This document shows, in pieces, positions 1 through 8,657 of a stretch of 64,000 nt of DNA. Position 1 is the first letter of the stretch; each line of letters begins with the position of its first letter. The position numbers and the translations under genes are program-made. The DNA lies in assembly GCF_008065115.1 (NCBI RefSeq), contig NZ_CP042913.1, positions 5,157,257 through 5,221,256 of the forward strand. The letters are read 5' to 3'. The stretch is from Bythopirellula goksoeyrii. GTDB lineage: Bacteria; Planctomycetota; Planctomycetia; Pirellulales; Lacipirellulaceae. Under the pieces are notes generated by a model. It was not told the DNA's origin, did no database searches, and was given only the letters and a program-made list of their open reading frames with translations.

Positions 1-2067
1 AGTGAAGCATCGACGGTCCTGAGTTCTTCCTTGGACCTCGATGAGACGCTAGCCAAGGTTACGCAGTTGTGTGTTCCTGCGCTATCTGACTGGGCATTCC
101 TCGACCTGCTTGATGAGACCGGCGAAGTCCGCCGCGTCAAGGTTTCCCACGCTGATCCGACTCTAGACGAGCTGGCAGAGCGAGTTGCCAAATTTCCTGC
201 GAAGCCTGATGCCTTAGAGCATCCTCCCGCCAAAGGCTTATTTGCTGGAGACGCTTTCGTGATTCCTGATTTCACTGAAGAAATGCTCGAAAAGGCTGCC
301 CACAATGAGGAGCATAAAAACGTAATTCGCACGGTTGCTCCCAGGTCCTTTCTTGTGGTACCGCTAGTTACCCGAGGGAAGCCCTCCGGAGCGTTGACTC
401 TGCTAATGACGGATCACTCGGGACGTAGATACGGCGAGAAAGATCTCAAGGTTGCTAAGGAATTGGCACGCCGTGCGGCAACCGCAATTGATAATTCGAA
501 GCTCTATGAAGCAGGACGCCAAGCAAATATCGCGAAGAGCGAGTTTCTGGCCAACATGAGCCATGAAATCCGCACACCAATGACCGCGATTTTGGGTTAT
601 GCCGATCTATTGGCTGCTCGGGAGGACGATCGGGAAAAATCAAACTTCCTTCAGGTAATAAAAAGGAACGGGATATTCCTATTGGATATTATCAACGACA
701 TTCTAGATCTCTCAAAGATTGAAGCAGGCAAACTGGAAGTATCTCGTGAGAAGTTTGCTCCCCAGCAAGTGGTTGCCGATGTACGTTCTACGATGGACGT
801 CCGAGCTAGAGAAAAGCGACTAGAATTCAAAGTTGAGTACGTCGGAAAATTGCCTGCAAAAATCGAAAGCGATCCCAAGCGGCTCAGGCAAATACTCATT
901 AATTTGGTTGGGAACGCGATCAAGTTCACTGAGAAAGGAAGCGTGAGGTTGGCCGTTCGGTATTTGGACGACTTGCCAGATCCTCACTTGCGGTTTGACG
1001 TTACTGACACTGGAGTGGGTATCGCGAAAGAGCAGCTTGACTCTCTATTTGAATCCTTCTCACAGGGTGATGCATCCGTAACACGGCGTTTTGGTGGAAC
1101 CGGACTGGGATTAGCGATCAGCCAGCGTCTTGCCCATATGATGGGTGGTGAAATCAATGTCACTAGCACGCTAGGCGAAGGAAGTACCTTTACTTGTACG
1201 ATCCAGACGGGAAATATCCAAACAGAGAGTTTCCACGATACCCCAGCCGAACACAAGGAACTAGAAGAGGTATCACCTCTCGCCAGCCCTCAGCGATTGT
1301 CATGCCGAGTTCTTGTGGTGGATGATCGAAGGGATGTTCGGTTCTTAACTAGGCGTATTTTGACCGATGCGGGTGCTGAAATCGCTCAAGCCGAAGATGG
1401 GCTTCATGCCCTCGAAATGCTTGAGCAATCGACAAGCCAGGGAAAGCCTTGGGACCTGATCCTCTTGGACATGCAAATGCCACGGATGGATGGCTATCAG
1501 GCCGCGGCTCGAATGCGAGAAATTGGATTTGAAGGGCCGATCATTGCTTTGACAGCCGATGCAATGCACGGAGACATGCAGCAGTGCCTCGAAAGTGGAT
1601 GCAACGCTTATTTGAGCAAACCAATCGATACTCAGCAGTTGCTCAATGTAGTCACCCATTTTACAAATCAACAGAATGAGCAAGATGTCGTTTCACCACG
1701 CGTACTTATTGTGGACGACTCAAAGGATGCTTGCACAGCAACGCAGGAACTCCTCATGATGCGCGGATTTGATGTTGAGACGGCATTCGACGGGGCTTCG
1801 GCACTTAGCGTTGCCGAAAGTTTCGTTCCCCAGGCAATTGTCCTGGATATTTCGCTGCCCGACATGTCAGGCTTCGAAATATTGAGCCGCCTGAAAGAAA
1901 TGCCCCAACTCAGCACGACGAGGTTCTACGCACTAACCGGCGATGGTCGTAGCGATGACCCTCGCCACTGGCAGCAAGCCGGATTTCACCATCATATGAC
2001 CAAGCCGACAGACCTTGATCTCCTTGAAGAACTTCTTCGCAGCAGTGAAGAGAATCGCACCGAATGA
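1..2067 (+). CDS. Hybrid sensor histidine kinase with two receiver domains, 5' end outside the window
   Basis: The reading frame is open from base 1 and the first in-frame start-like codon is only a TTG at 31, so the gene most likely begins upstream. Numbering from that TTG, residues ~1-155 resemble a GAF sensor domain. A HisKA segment follows with the H-box FLANMSHEIRTPM (phospho-acceptor His ~178). The HATPase domain has the N-box NLVGNAIKF, DTGVGI and GGTGLGLAIS. Two receiver domains follow: ~424-545 (VDD, phospho-site in LLDMQMP, SKP) and ~560-675 (VDD, VLDISLP, TKP). There is no output or HPt domain, so signal relay to another protein is expected. No membrane segment is seen in the visible part. 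It ends 3 bp from a convergent gene. Function is certain at family level; the signal sensed is unknown. Confidence 0.95.
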   Translation, partial: SEASTVLSSSLDLDETLAKVTQLCVPALSDWAFLDLLDETGEVRRVKVSHADPTLDELAERVAKFPAKPDALEHPPAKGLFAGDAFVIPDFTEEMLEKAAHNEEHKNVIRTVAPRSFLVVPLVTRGKPSGALTLLMTDHSGRRYGEKDLKVAKELARRAATAIDNSKLYEAGRQANIAKSEFLANMSHEIRTPMTAILGYADLLAAREDDREKSNFLQVIKRNGIFLLDIINDILDLSKIEAGKLEVSREKFAPQQVVADVRSTMDVRAREKRLEFKVEYVGKLPAKIESDPKRLRQILINLVGNAIKFTEKGSVRLAVRYLDDLPDPHLRFDVTDTGVGIAKEQLDSLFESFSQGDASVTRRFGGTGLGLAISQRLAHMMGGEINVTSTLGEGSTFTCTIQTGNIQTESFHDTPAEHKELEEVSPLASPQRLSCRVLVVDDRRDVRFLTRRILTDAGAEIAQAEDGLHALEMLEQSTSQGKPWDLILLDMQMPRMDGYQAAARMREIGFEGPIIALTADAMHGDMQQCLESGCNAYLSKPIDTQQLLNVVTHFTNQQNEQDVVSPRVLIVDDSKDACTATQELLMMRGFDVETAFDGASALSVAESFVPQAIVLDISLPDMSGFEILSRLKEMPQLSTTRFYALTGDGRSDDPRHWQQAGFHHHMTKPTDLDLLEELLRSSEENRTE

Positions 2068-2070
2068 ACC

Positions 2071-3417
2071 CTACTCGTAGTCCTCCGAGCTGTTATCTGA
2101 CTCCTGCATGATACGAGATCTCACGAACGACTCCTCGTCTCGCAATCGGGGCATGTGGGCATATTCAGGAAATGAATAGTCGGCTTTCAGCGCTATGCCG
2201 GCTCCTTCTCCATTCGCCAAATTAGTCATCCGTCGTCGCTCAGACATCTCATTCATCAAGTTCTGAAAATTATCGCAAGCTACTAGTTTGGCCGTTTCTG
2301 GTTTCAACCGTTCCAGTAGTGGTTCAAACTTGGACAATTCCTTAGGGGCGTTGCTTACTCCTCCTACTACGTCTGATCCCAACATGAAACGCGTCGGATA
2401 CTTCTCGATAAGTTGTGCCCAATTCTCCAAATCATTCTTGATATAGTTCTCCCATACGACCCAGGAAAGATCGATCGAGACATGTTCAGAGAATACTTTC
2501 AGCACTTCTTCGATCCAGTAGGGCAAGTTTTCCACTTGTACTCGTCGACTTGTACCTGCGTGGCACCAGATGAATTCTGTGGAACGACGACCGGATCCAG
2601 GTTCCTCGTGGCAATAGCGGAACAACTCGATCAACTCATCTAGATAAACGGGAGACCTCTCTAGCCCCGGACGAGAAACAGGGGCAATATTGTGATGGAT
2701 GCTCACGGGAAGACTGTTCTCTCCGGCAAACTTGCATATTCGCAATATAGCGGGATGATTGCTGCGAGGTCTTTCTCCCAGCTGCAAATGTGTCAGGTCA
2801 TCGTGACGAGACATAATCTCGCCAACACCTTGCCAGACACCAGGATACTCCTGGATGCGCTGCACGACCTGATCGACTGCACCAAGGTCTGTCGGATCGA
2901 AGGCACAGAGAAACGGTGCAATACGATTCAGCTCGGCGATCTTTTTCTTATTGTCGGCGAATCTCGATCGATATTCTATGATCGATTCAGCAATAGTAGC
3001 GTCTGAGTCACGAGCTAGCAGCACATGCGATTCATTATCTAAGTAGCCATCCGGACGCTCGTATGTTTCGTTCACTGCCCATTTCTTGAAAACGGGCAAA
3101 CCGCATACCATTGCTGAGTCGATGTGACCACGATCCATGCTTTCCAAAAGGCCTGCTACACGACGCCAGCGCTCTCCCACGGGCAAGACGGCATATCGCT
3201 GGTGATCGAACTCCCCTCGTTTTGATCCGGGGAATTTCTCGTCAGTATTGAGGAACTCTCCTCTCTGGAGAAAGTTCAGCAGATGGATGTGACAGTCAGA
3301 ATAGTTTCGTTGCGATGCATTTTCTTCTGCTTGCAAGTAACTAGAAACATTGCATTCGACAGAAACTAGACAGCTCACACTCGCGATACACAAATATCTT
3401 ACAAATGGATTTCTCAT
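2071..3417 (-). CDS. Exported amidohydrolase-2-type protein (metal-dependent TIM barrel)
   Basis: The chosen ATG at 3417 begins MRNPFVRYLCIASVSCLVS, a plausible signal peptide or lipoprotein-like leader. A longer frame reaches 3543 but would overlap the upstream gene and put a non-secretory stretch before the leader. The mature part opens with SDCHIHLLNF, an HxH metal-binding motif typical of amidohydrolases, followed by VGEIMSRHDD, VSIHHN, EFIWCHAG and FMLGSDVVGG, matching the later metal-ligand strands of the amidohydrolase_2 family. Length is 448 residues. The substrate is unknown and the family includes decarboxylases and lactonases. It follows the DUF2254 gene by ~95 bp and may be last in that minus-strand group. 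Confidence 0.8.
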   Translation of the reverse strand: MRNPFVRYLCIASVSCLVSVECNVSSYLQAEENASQRNYSDCHIHLLNFLQRGEFLNTDEKFPGSKRGEFDHQRYAVLPVGERWRRVAGLLESMDRGHIDSAMVCGLPVFKKWAVNETYERPDGYLDNESHVLLARDSDATIAESIIEYRSRFADNKKKIAELNRIAPFLCAFDPTDLGAVDQVVQRIQEYPGVWQGVGEIMSRHDDLTHLQLGERPRSNHPAILRICKFAGENSLPVSIHHNIAPVSRPGLERSPVYLDELIELFRYCHEEPGSGRRSTEFIWCHAGTSRRVQVENLPYWIEEVLKVFSEHVSIDLSWVVWENYIKNDLENWAQLIEKYPTRFMLGSDVVGGVSNAPKELSKFEPLLERLKPETAKLVACDNFQNLMNEMSERRRMTNLANGEGAGIALKADYSFPEYAHMPRLRDEESFVRSRIMQESDNSSEDYE

Positions 3418-3512
3418 GGCGATGATTCTACTAAGCTCTTTTCCAGCCGAGGGCGGAAGCCCAAGGTAATAAAGGGAACACCCGTAGGCGTACTCCGGCG
3501 GCGAATAACACA

Positions 3513-4892
3513 CTACTCCTGCTGGCTCGACAAGCCCTTCCAATCTTGACTGAAAGGCTCATGATCATCGGGATTCTCTCCCAATGCCTTAAGGACAAAC
3601 CAGTAGCGTTCCGCAAGGTCATCGCGATCATTTTCTTCCGAAATCGCAGTTACACAACCACGATAAATCATCTCCGCTTGTCGAAGGACGGCTGCTTTCT
3701 GCTTATCGCCATCAACGCACAGTGCGATTTTTTCTAGCGATTCAAGAAGTCGCAACGAAACGGAAACGGTTCCAGAGCTATGCTGGCGGATCTGGTCGAA
3801 TGCACAATCGAGAACATTGGGGAATGTATATCCTCGGGCGATCACGCGTAAATTCCCTTCTTCATCGAGTCGATAGGGAACCGGCATGTCGCGTTTGGCA
3901 AGCCGCCGCAACATGGCTCCTAGACGATCGACACAGCGGATAGCGGTAAAAGGATCATTGATTCCTGGAGACAAAGCTCGTACGGCGACTTCTACTAGTT
4001 CGCTGACGGCACACTCCATATCCTGTTGTGTGGTTCTCCGATTGCCTACGATCAAAGTTTTGTTCAACTTCTCCTGGACTTCTTCATCAAGATTGGTACC
4101 GGGTTGAACCTCAGCGATAGGAATTCCTTGCATGAGGAAGTCTCCAGGGCGGGAAATCAACTTGATAACTAGGTCAGACTTTTTCGCCAGACCGATAATC
4201 CCTTCGAAGTCGACTGCCTGCAGATATCCTTCTTTGGTTGCTTCAACCGGTGCTGGCTGGGGTGATCGTTCGGAGAAGAGTTCAACAGCTTTCTTTTCAC
4301 TCTCAACCAGATCGTCGCTTTTTTCGCCGATGTTTTCCGGAAAGATTCGAGAAATTGAGTCTTCTAAGTCTTCAGCAACTTCAGCGACGACGTTGTCCGC
4401 CTGTGTTGCACTAGCCACCCGATGGAGGCAGTAAATCAATATATAGAGTGTAACTAATGCGAAGAGCAGTGCGAGATAAATCGATACAAAGGGAAGAAAC
4501 ACGGTGTCTTCAGAATGGGAAAAAGCCGTCAGTAGTAAGAGGCTGTAGAGACTCGTCGCTAGACATGCTCCCAAGGCAAGCTGTGTGATCGAGTCACTCA
4601 GGAAATTGCGCAATAGTCGGGGGCCGAATTGCGAGGAAGTGATCGAAAGAGCAACGATGGTCACTGAAAACACCAACCCTGCTGCCGTGATCATAGCCCC
4701 TGCCAACGTCGTCAAGGTGGCGCGCGCTGTTTCCGGACTGGAATGCATCCACGCAGGAATCGAGGAGGACACATAACGATCCACTTCGGGCATCGTAAAG
4801 CCAAGCACAAATGCAAGGAGCGTCAATAACGAGGGGATAAACCAGAACCCACTACGGAAATTGTCCCAAAGATTTACTAGCCAAGTTCTCAT
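3513..4892 (-). CDS. DUF2254 family membrane protein
   Basis: This 459-residue protein begins MRTWLVNLWDNFRSGFWFIPS and has four predicted membrane helices in the first ~165 residues. The helix region SSETARATLTTLAGAMITAAGLVFSVT is split by short loops and is typical of DUF2254. A soluble C-terminal half contains GYLQAVDFEGI and the conserved stretch ALSPGINDPFTA, which is a hallmark of the family. The biochemical role of DUF2254 is not established; it is usually annotated as a predicted membrane protein. It lies 77 bp downstream of an AI-2E-type permease gene, so co-transcription with the MgtC-like/AI-2E group is likely. No unusual feature is visible. Confidence 0.9.
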   Translation of the reverse strand: MRTWLVNLWDNFRSGFWFIPSLLTLLAFVLGFTMPEVDRYVSSSIPAWMHSSPETARATLTTLAGAMITAAGLVFSVTIVALSITSSQFGPRLLRNFLSDSITQLALGACLATSLYSLLLLTAFSHSEDTVFLPFVSIYLALLFALVTLYILIYCLHRVASATQADNVVAEVAEDLEDSISRIFPENIGEKSDDLVESEKKAVELFSERSPQPAPVEATKEGYLQAVDFEGIIGLAKKSDLVIKLISRPGDFLMQGIPIAEVQPGTNLDEEVQEKLNKTLIVGNRRTTQQDMECAVSELVEVAVRALSPGINDPFTAIRCVDRLGAMLRRLAKRDMPVPYRLDEEGNLRVIARGYTFPNVLDCAFDQIRQHSSGTVSVSLRLLESLEKIALCVDGDKQKAAVLRQAEMIYRGCVTAISEENDRDDLAERYWFVLKALGENPDDHEPFSQDWKGLSSQQE

Positions 4893-4969
4893 AAACCCAT
4901 CTTAACCTACAAGTTGAACGATAGTTGAAACTACGAAGATATGAAATGCACGACATCGACAGATGGTGG

Positions 4970-6058
4970 TTATCCAGCTACGGGTTCTTTCTCATCGCTA
5001 ACGATACGATCTCGCAACAGCTTCAATAGAGTGTAAAACAAGGCAGCAATCATAGGGCCGACGAAGATGCCGACCAAGCCGATCAATTGGATTGCCCCCA
5101 ACACGGTAATAAAGGCCACGAGGGGATTCATTTTGGTTTCGCTGCCGATAACATACGCACGAATAAGATTATCGGAAGTGGAGATAAGTAGTGCACAATA
5201 AACAGCCAACAGACCTGCTGCTAGGTACCGTTCTTCTAAGGCTAACCAGGCAGCGACGAGAAATACGACGCTGCTGCCACCAACAAACGGAATGAATGCA
5301 AAGAACATGGTAATTGTCATCAACAATAATATGTTGGGAACTCCCGCTACAAGAAAGCCGATTCCGGCCAAAACTGCCTGAGCAAGTGCTGCAACGACTG
5401 TTCCTAATACAACCCCCCGGCACACTTTCCCGAATTGATCGGCCAGGGCAAATTCCTCTTTCGCTTCAAGAGGGAGAAACCTATGCAACTGCTTCATAAG
5501 CTGAGGACCGTCTGCTAGAAAGTAATAGAGGGCAAGTCCTGTTACGATGAACCCGATCGCAAAGTCGATAAGATCACCGGCAAAACTTGCCGTCTTTTCA
5601 TAGACCCTTTTGACAAAACCCTCCCCTGCCCTTGAGATGAGTTCATCGACTTTGCGCCGCTGCTTAAGGGGAAGATCTTGATAAAACTTCTCAACTGTTT
5701 GGGCGAGACGTGACTTCTCAAGTTCCTCAAGATTTTCTTTTAGCTTGGAGTCCTCGCCTTCTTTTTCCAAGCTGGAAATCTGGCCGGCCACATTCGCTAA
5801 CTGGGCTCCTGCCATCAATAGTGCGCCACCAATGGGCAAGAGAATCAACAACAGAATACCTAAGCTCGTCACAATCGCAGCCAGGCGTTCATGCCCACCT
5901 AAATGTGAGACAACCCACTCATAAATGGGTCGAAACAAGACTGCCAGTACGGTGGCGAATAGCAGCGAAAAGACAAAAGGCTCAATAACCTGATAGAACA
6001 GGACACCGATCAAGAGGACCGTTGCCAACAACAGGTAGAGTGAAAGCTGTCGCGACAC
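4970..6058 (-). CDS. AI-2E family transporter (PerM-like permease)
   Basis: This is a 362-residue polytopic membrane protein. It begins with two helices (LSLYLLLATVLLIGVLFYQ and VIEPFVFSLLFATVLAVLF). A central charged, helical loop rich in Glu and Lys (~95-150) follows, then six or so helices. The C-terminal half has PFVGGSSVVF and the conserved LIGLVGIFVGPMIAALFYTL, both typical of the UPF0118/AI-2E family. Members have been linked to autoinducer export or Na+/H+ exchange, so the substrate here is open. The gene sits between the small helical protein gene (38 bp upstream) and the DUF2254 gene, consistent with one minus-strand transcript. Confidence 0.9.
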   Translation of the reverse strand: MSRQLSLYLLLATVLLIGVLFYQVIEPFVFSLLFATVLAVLFRPIYEWVVSHLGGHERLAAIVTSLGILLLILLPIGGALLMAGAQLANVAGQISSLEKEGEDSKLKENLEELEKSRLAQTVEKFYQDLPLKQRRKVDELISRAGEGFVKRVYEKTASFAGDLIDFAIGFIVTGLALYYFLADGPQLMKQLHRFLPLEAKEEFALADQFGKVCRGVVLGTVVAALAQAVLAGIGFLVAGVPNILLLMTITMFFAFIPFVGGSSVVFLVAAWLALEERYLAAGLLAVYCALLISTSDNLIRAYVIGSETKMNPLVAFITVLGAIQLIGLVGIFVGPMIAALFYTLLKLLRDRIVSDEKEPVAG

Positions 6059-6096
6059 GGTTACTCCTCTACAAGCCAGAAAACGTCAGAATGGAT

Positions 6097-6561
6097 TCAA
6101 TCCCTATGCATCTGGCCATATTCAGACACACAATCAGCAATATTTCGCAGATGGTGATCTTGGATCTGCTGAAGTTCTCCGAAAAGCTCCTCGAGTTTCG
6201 TGGCACTGGTCTGCTCTTGGACAAGCTCATATACCCTTTGCAAAGCTTCTTCTGCAGCAAGCAACTGCCCTAGTAAGCTTTGAGTATCCTGTTCGTCAGC
6301 CGCTGAGAGCGCGTCCATAGCCTCCTCTAAATCTTCGACACCATCAAATTGAATCCAAGTCTGAAGAAGTTCCGCTGAGGTATCTTTTCGGTATTCATCC
6401 AGACACTCTTTGAACTGCTGCTCGTGCTGAGAGACTTCCTGAAACAAACCGGCAAGCAAATCGTTGTTGGCTTTCAGTTCATGCCGCCGAGTGAAGTCGC
6501 GCAGAAATTCACGAAGTTTCTCTGCATGCACCAGGATGTCTTTAACTTGAAGATATGCCAT
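6097..6561 (-). CDS. Small all-helical cytoplasmic protein, function unknown
   Basis: The product has 154 residues and is acidic and almost entirely helix-forming, with heptad-like leucines (AEKLREFLRDFTRRHELKAN, then LLGQLLAAEEALQRVYELV). It has no signal peptide, no Cys and no membrane segment. The pattern of four long amphipathic helices recalls ferritin-like or rubrerythrin-like four-helix bundles. However, the EXXH metal motifs that would support iron binding are not obvious, so this is only a fold guess. The gene starts ~27 bp after the stop of the MgtC-like gene and precedes the AI-2E-type permease gene, so it is probably part of that operon. Confidence 0.7.
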   Translation of the reverse strand: MAYLQVKDILVHAEKLREFLRDFTRRHELKANNDLLAGLFQEVSQHEQQFKECLDEYRKDTSAELLQTWIQFDGVEDLEEAMDALSAADEQDTQSLLGQLLAAEEALQRVYELVQEQTSATKLEELFGELQQIQDHHLRNIADCVSEYGQMHRD

Positions 6562-6588
6562 AGAAAAGTGAACCCTGCAAACAAAGTT

Positions 6589-7086
6589 TTATGGATTGGA
6601 CTCCGCAGATCCGCTATTGTTTTCCTGGACACTCTTGGGTGCTAGGGTACTAACCTCGAACTTTCCGATTATGAACAACACCACAAAGGTAATGATAACA
6701 GAAGTGATTGCTAGTGCGTAATTCCCCAACCCACAAGCAACCCCAATGCCCCCCACGACCCAAATCGTAGCGGCGGTCGTCATTCCTTGCACTTGCCCAC
6801 GAGACTGTATGATGGCACCTGCACCTAGAAACCCCAGGCCACCGATGACTCCTGAAATAATTCGAATCGGGTCAGAAGTAATTTTTTCGCCCGGATAGAG
6901 TTCTGCAATTCCGCTATAGAGCTCCAATGCCGCAAGTGTGGCTGTGGCAGCACCAATTGCTACAAGCATATTGGTGCGCAATCCAGCAGGTTTGTCACTT
7001 ACCTCACGTTCCCAACCTAGAATACCGCCACAGGCAGCCGCTCCCACTATGCGCATTAGGATGTTGTAGAACTCTAAGTCGAACAT
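6589..7086 (-). CDS. MgtC/SapB family membrane protein
   Basis: This 165-residue membrane protein shows the MgtC/SapB signature: AAACGGILGWEREVSDKPAGLRTNMLVAIGAA. A second conserved block follows, RIISGVIGGLGFLGAGAIIQ, then MTTAATIWVVGGIGVACGLG. About four helices fill the protein, and the C-terminal soluble ACT-like domain of true MgtC is absent, as in short SapB-type members. MgtC proteins are linked to low-magnesium growth and to inhibition of F1Fo ATP synthase; the short forms are poorly characterised. It is the first gene of the minus-strand group 7086-2071 and its promoter should lie in the spacer upstream of 7086. Confidence 0.92.
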   Translation of the reverse strand: MFDLEFYNILMRIVGAAACGGILGWEREVSDKPAGLRTNMLVAIGAATATLAALELYSGIAELYPGEKITSDPIRIISGVIGGLGFLGAGAIIQSRGQVQGMTTAATIWVVGGIGVACGLGNYALAITSVIITFVVLFIIGKFEVSTLAPKSVQENNSGSAESNP

Positions 7087-7478
7087 GCAGACTTCCCTGG
7101 TTTAGGCGATTTCATACGTCTCGTTCAACTGTAGGCAAAGAGCAATCGGCATACCAGAACTAGACGATTCCCCCCTCAACAGGCAATAAATCGAGAAGTC
7201 CCGATCATCGAGAACGCTGGAAATGGGCTTGATCGATCAGAAGCCAGGATGGTTCCCAAACGAACACCATTAGATCATCTGACGGTCCACAAATAGGGCC
7301 TTATTGGCTAGCGAATGGCTGGCTACGCTTTTTGCAAGGATTTCCGCGGTAGATCATGACCCTGTCGGCTCTGGATCCCATAGTTCAAGGCACTCTCGCG
7401 TTCCGGGAATGCACTGGCACGCAATATGCACCCCAAAAGGTACGGACACGGATCTCGGAGACAACTGAGGAACATAAC
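7087..7478. other. Intergenic region between divergent genes
   Basis: This ~390-bp spacer separates the divergent MgtC-like and Fis-type HTH genes and must hold promoters for both directions. The plus frame is open from 7356, but the convincing start is the ATG at 7479. A GG/GC pair resembling a sigma-54 promoter (7320-7336) has the wrong spacing. I see no RNA gene or repeat here. Confidence 0.5.
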
Positions 7479-7916
7479 ATGGCAACTGCTCAACTACCTA
7501 CCCTAGCCCATGGGATCGATGGACGCGAGAGAAGTGTCCAAAGTGAATATCGCGAGGACCTTAACTTTCGGCTACATGTTGCCAGGGTTGAAGAGTCAGA
7601 GCCTTCACCAAAAGATCTCCCAAAGACCCTAAGGGTGCCACTCTCGCCATTGCGAACAAATGGAAAGACTTCTCAGGGCGTTGGACACGAGAAGTCAGAA
7701 ACATTTGTTTCAACGATGTTTGACAACGGCCATATTGAGAATGGTTTATCACAACTCCCATTAGCGGGTCACTCACTCGCTGATTTAGAACGCGAAACCA
7801 TTCAACAAACACTGAAAGTCAACGATGGTAGCAGAAAACAATCTGCAAAAATACTAGGCATATCGGTTCGTACTTTACAACGCAAGCTGAAAGAGTACAG
7901 CAACGACGGCAACTGA
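7479..7916 (+). CDS. Fis-type helix-turn-helix protein (NtrC C-terminal domain only)
   Basis: The ATG at 7479 is preceded by CTGAGG at a good ribosome-binding distance, giving 145 residues. The first ~90 residues are polar and without recognisable domain. The last ~45 form a Fis/HTH_8 domain: LADLERETIQQTLKVNDGSR, then KQSAKILGISVRTLQRKLKEY. This is the DNA-binding tail of NtrC-family activators, but no receiver and no AAA+ domain with GAFTGA is present. It therefore cannot activate sigma-54 polymerase by itself and probably acts as a small DNA-binding protein. It opens the plus-strand accessory stretch. Confidence 0.8.
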   Translation: MATAQLPTLAHGIDGRERSVQSEYREDLNFRLHVARVEESEPSPKDLPKTLRVPLSPLRTNGKTSQGVGHEKSETFVSTMFDNGHIENGLSQLPLAGHSLADLERETIQQTLKVNDGSRKQSAKILGISVRTLQRKLKEYSNDGN

Positions 7917-7968
7917 CTCGAAGCAGACTTGGAATTGCGACGTTCTCTTGAATGATTGGCAGGACGCT

Positions 7969-8139
7969 ATGAAGTTCCTTCGCGTGCTCTTGCTGGCAGT
8001 TTTCATTCTAGCGCATCTCTCTACGACAGGCTGTACTCCCAAGCGTGTGGCGAAGGACGCACTTTGTAATGCACAAAGCTTCGTCCTTCTTCTCCAATAC
8101 CATCCATTGCAGAAATTCCGCCATCAGCCCTATGGATAA
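7969..8139 (+). CDS. Putative small lipoprotein or exported peptide
   Basis: From the ATG at 7969 (AGGA four bases upstream) the product is 56 residues. It has a charged N-terminus, a hydrophobic core (LRVLLLAVFILAHL) and STTGC, a weak lipobox. The remaining ~30 residues have no recognisable motif and no low-complexity bias, so the gene could be decayed or spurious. It lies between the Fis-type gene and the Rho-N-like gene, both on the same strand. Only the signal-peptide pattern supports coding. Confidence 0.4.
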   Translation: MKFLRVLLLAVFILAHLSTTGCTPKRVAKDALCNAQSFVLLLQYHPLQKFRHQPYG

Positions 8140-8154
8140 TAGCGAGTAACTTCG

Positions 8155-8400
8155 ATGAGTGCTGACCAACTACTGAAAATACCTTCTTCTGAGATGTCCC
8201 TGGAACACGACGTCACAAGTGCGTCGTCCACATCCGTCGATTTTTCGGAGGTTGATGCTTGTACTGCTTCGAATCAGATCGTGTCCCATGAATTCAGTAT
8301 CGATGAATTGCGCGAGATCGCCCATCACTTCGGCGTTCCGCATCTTGCCCAAATAACAGATCGGGAAGCACTTGTTGAATCAATTCGACGAAGTCTCTAA
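8155..8400 (+). CDS. Small protein with C-terminal Rho-N/SAP-like domain
   Basis: The product is 81 residues. The first ~45 are Ser/Asp-rich and probably disordered. The last ~35, FSIDELREIAHHFGVP followed by HLAQITDREALVESIRRSL, match the helix-extended-loop-helix pattern of the Rho N-terminal and SAP nucleic-acid-binding domains (xELRxIAxxxGVxxLxxxTRxxLVxxI). The neighbouring gene at 8658 ends with a similar domain, so the two may share a nucleic-acid-related role. There is no signal peptide. The domain call rests on pattern resemblance only. Confidence 0.6.
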   Translation: MSADQLLKIPSSEMSLEHDVTSASSTSVDFSEVDACTASNQIVSHEFSIDELREIAHHFGVPHLAQITDREALVESIRRSL

Positions 8401-8429
8401 TTTCCGCAGCCAAACTTGCGAAGGATATA

Positions 8430-8606
8430 ATGCTCAAAATTCAGTGCGGTTACGAACCCTGCCAATGCGCCCTTCTAGATGACCAAGGAGTGACTGTGGA
8501 CAACGTTCACTACTGCTGCCAAGGATGTGCGGAGGGTCGTGGCTGCGAATGCCCCAATTGCAACTGCGCGAACAAGATTCGGCACGAAGTGACTCCGCCC
8601 AAATAG
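8430..8606 (+). CDS. Bacterial metallothionein (SmtA/BmtA-like)
   Basis: An ATG at 8430, preceded by AAGGA at 8421-8425, opens a 58-residue reading frame. Nine Cys are arranged as in bacterial metallothioneins: QCGYEPCQC near the N-terminus, HYCCQGCAEG in the middle and GCECPNCNC near the C-terminus. The spacing C-x4-C-x-C, YCC-x2-C-A and C-x-C-x2-C-x-C fits the SmtA family that binds Zn or Cd in a thiolate cluster with His help; here there are two His. The product is cytoplasmic (no signal peptide). It sits within a run of small plus-strand genes that may respond to stress. No SmtB-type repressor is adjacent. Confidence 0.85.
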   Translation: MLKIQCGYEPCQCALLDDQGVTVDNVHYCCQGCAEGRGCECPNCNCANKIRHEVTPPK

Positions 8607-8657
8607 ATTTCGTAGAGTCAGTGTTTAGAGTTTAACGCTTCCTTTTTGAGGTGTATT

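Noticed and set aside
3418-3543. Upstream extension of the amidohydrolase gene
   Set aside because: It would overlap the DUF2254 gene and place about 42 non-secretory residues before a clear signal peptide.
7320-7336. Sigma-54-like GG...GC promoter
   Set aside because: TGGCTACGCTTTTTGCA has 11 instead of 10 bases between GG and GC, a spacing that normally abolishes sigma-54 recognition.
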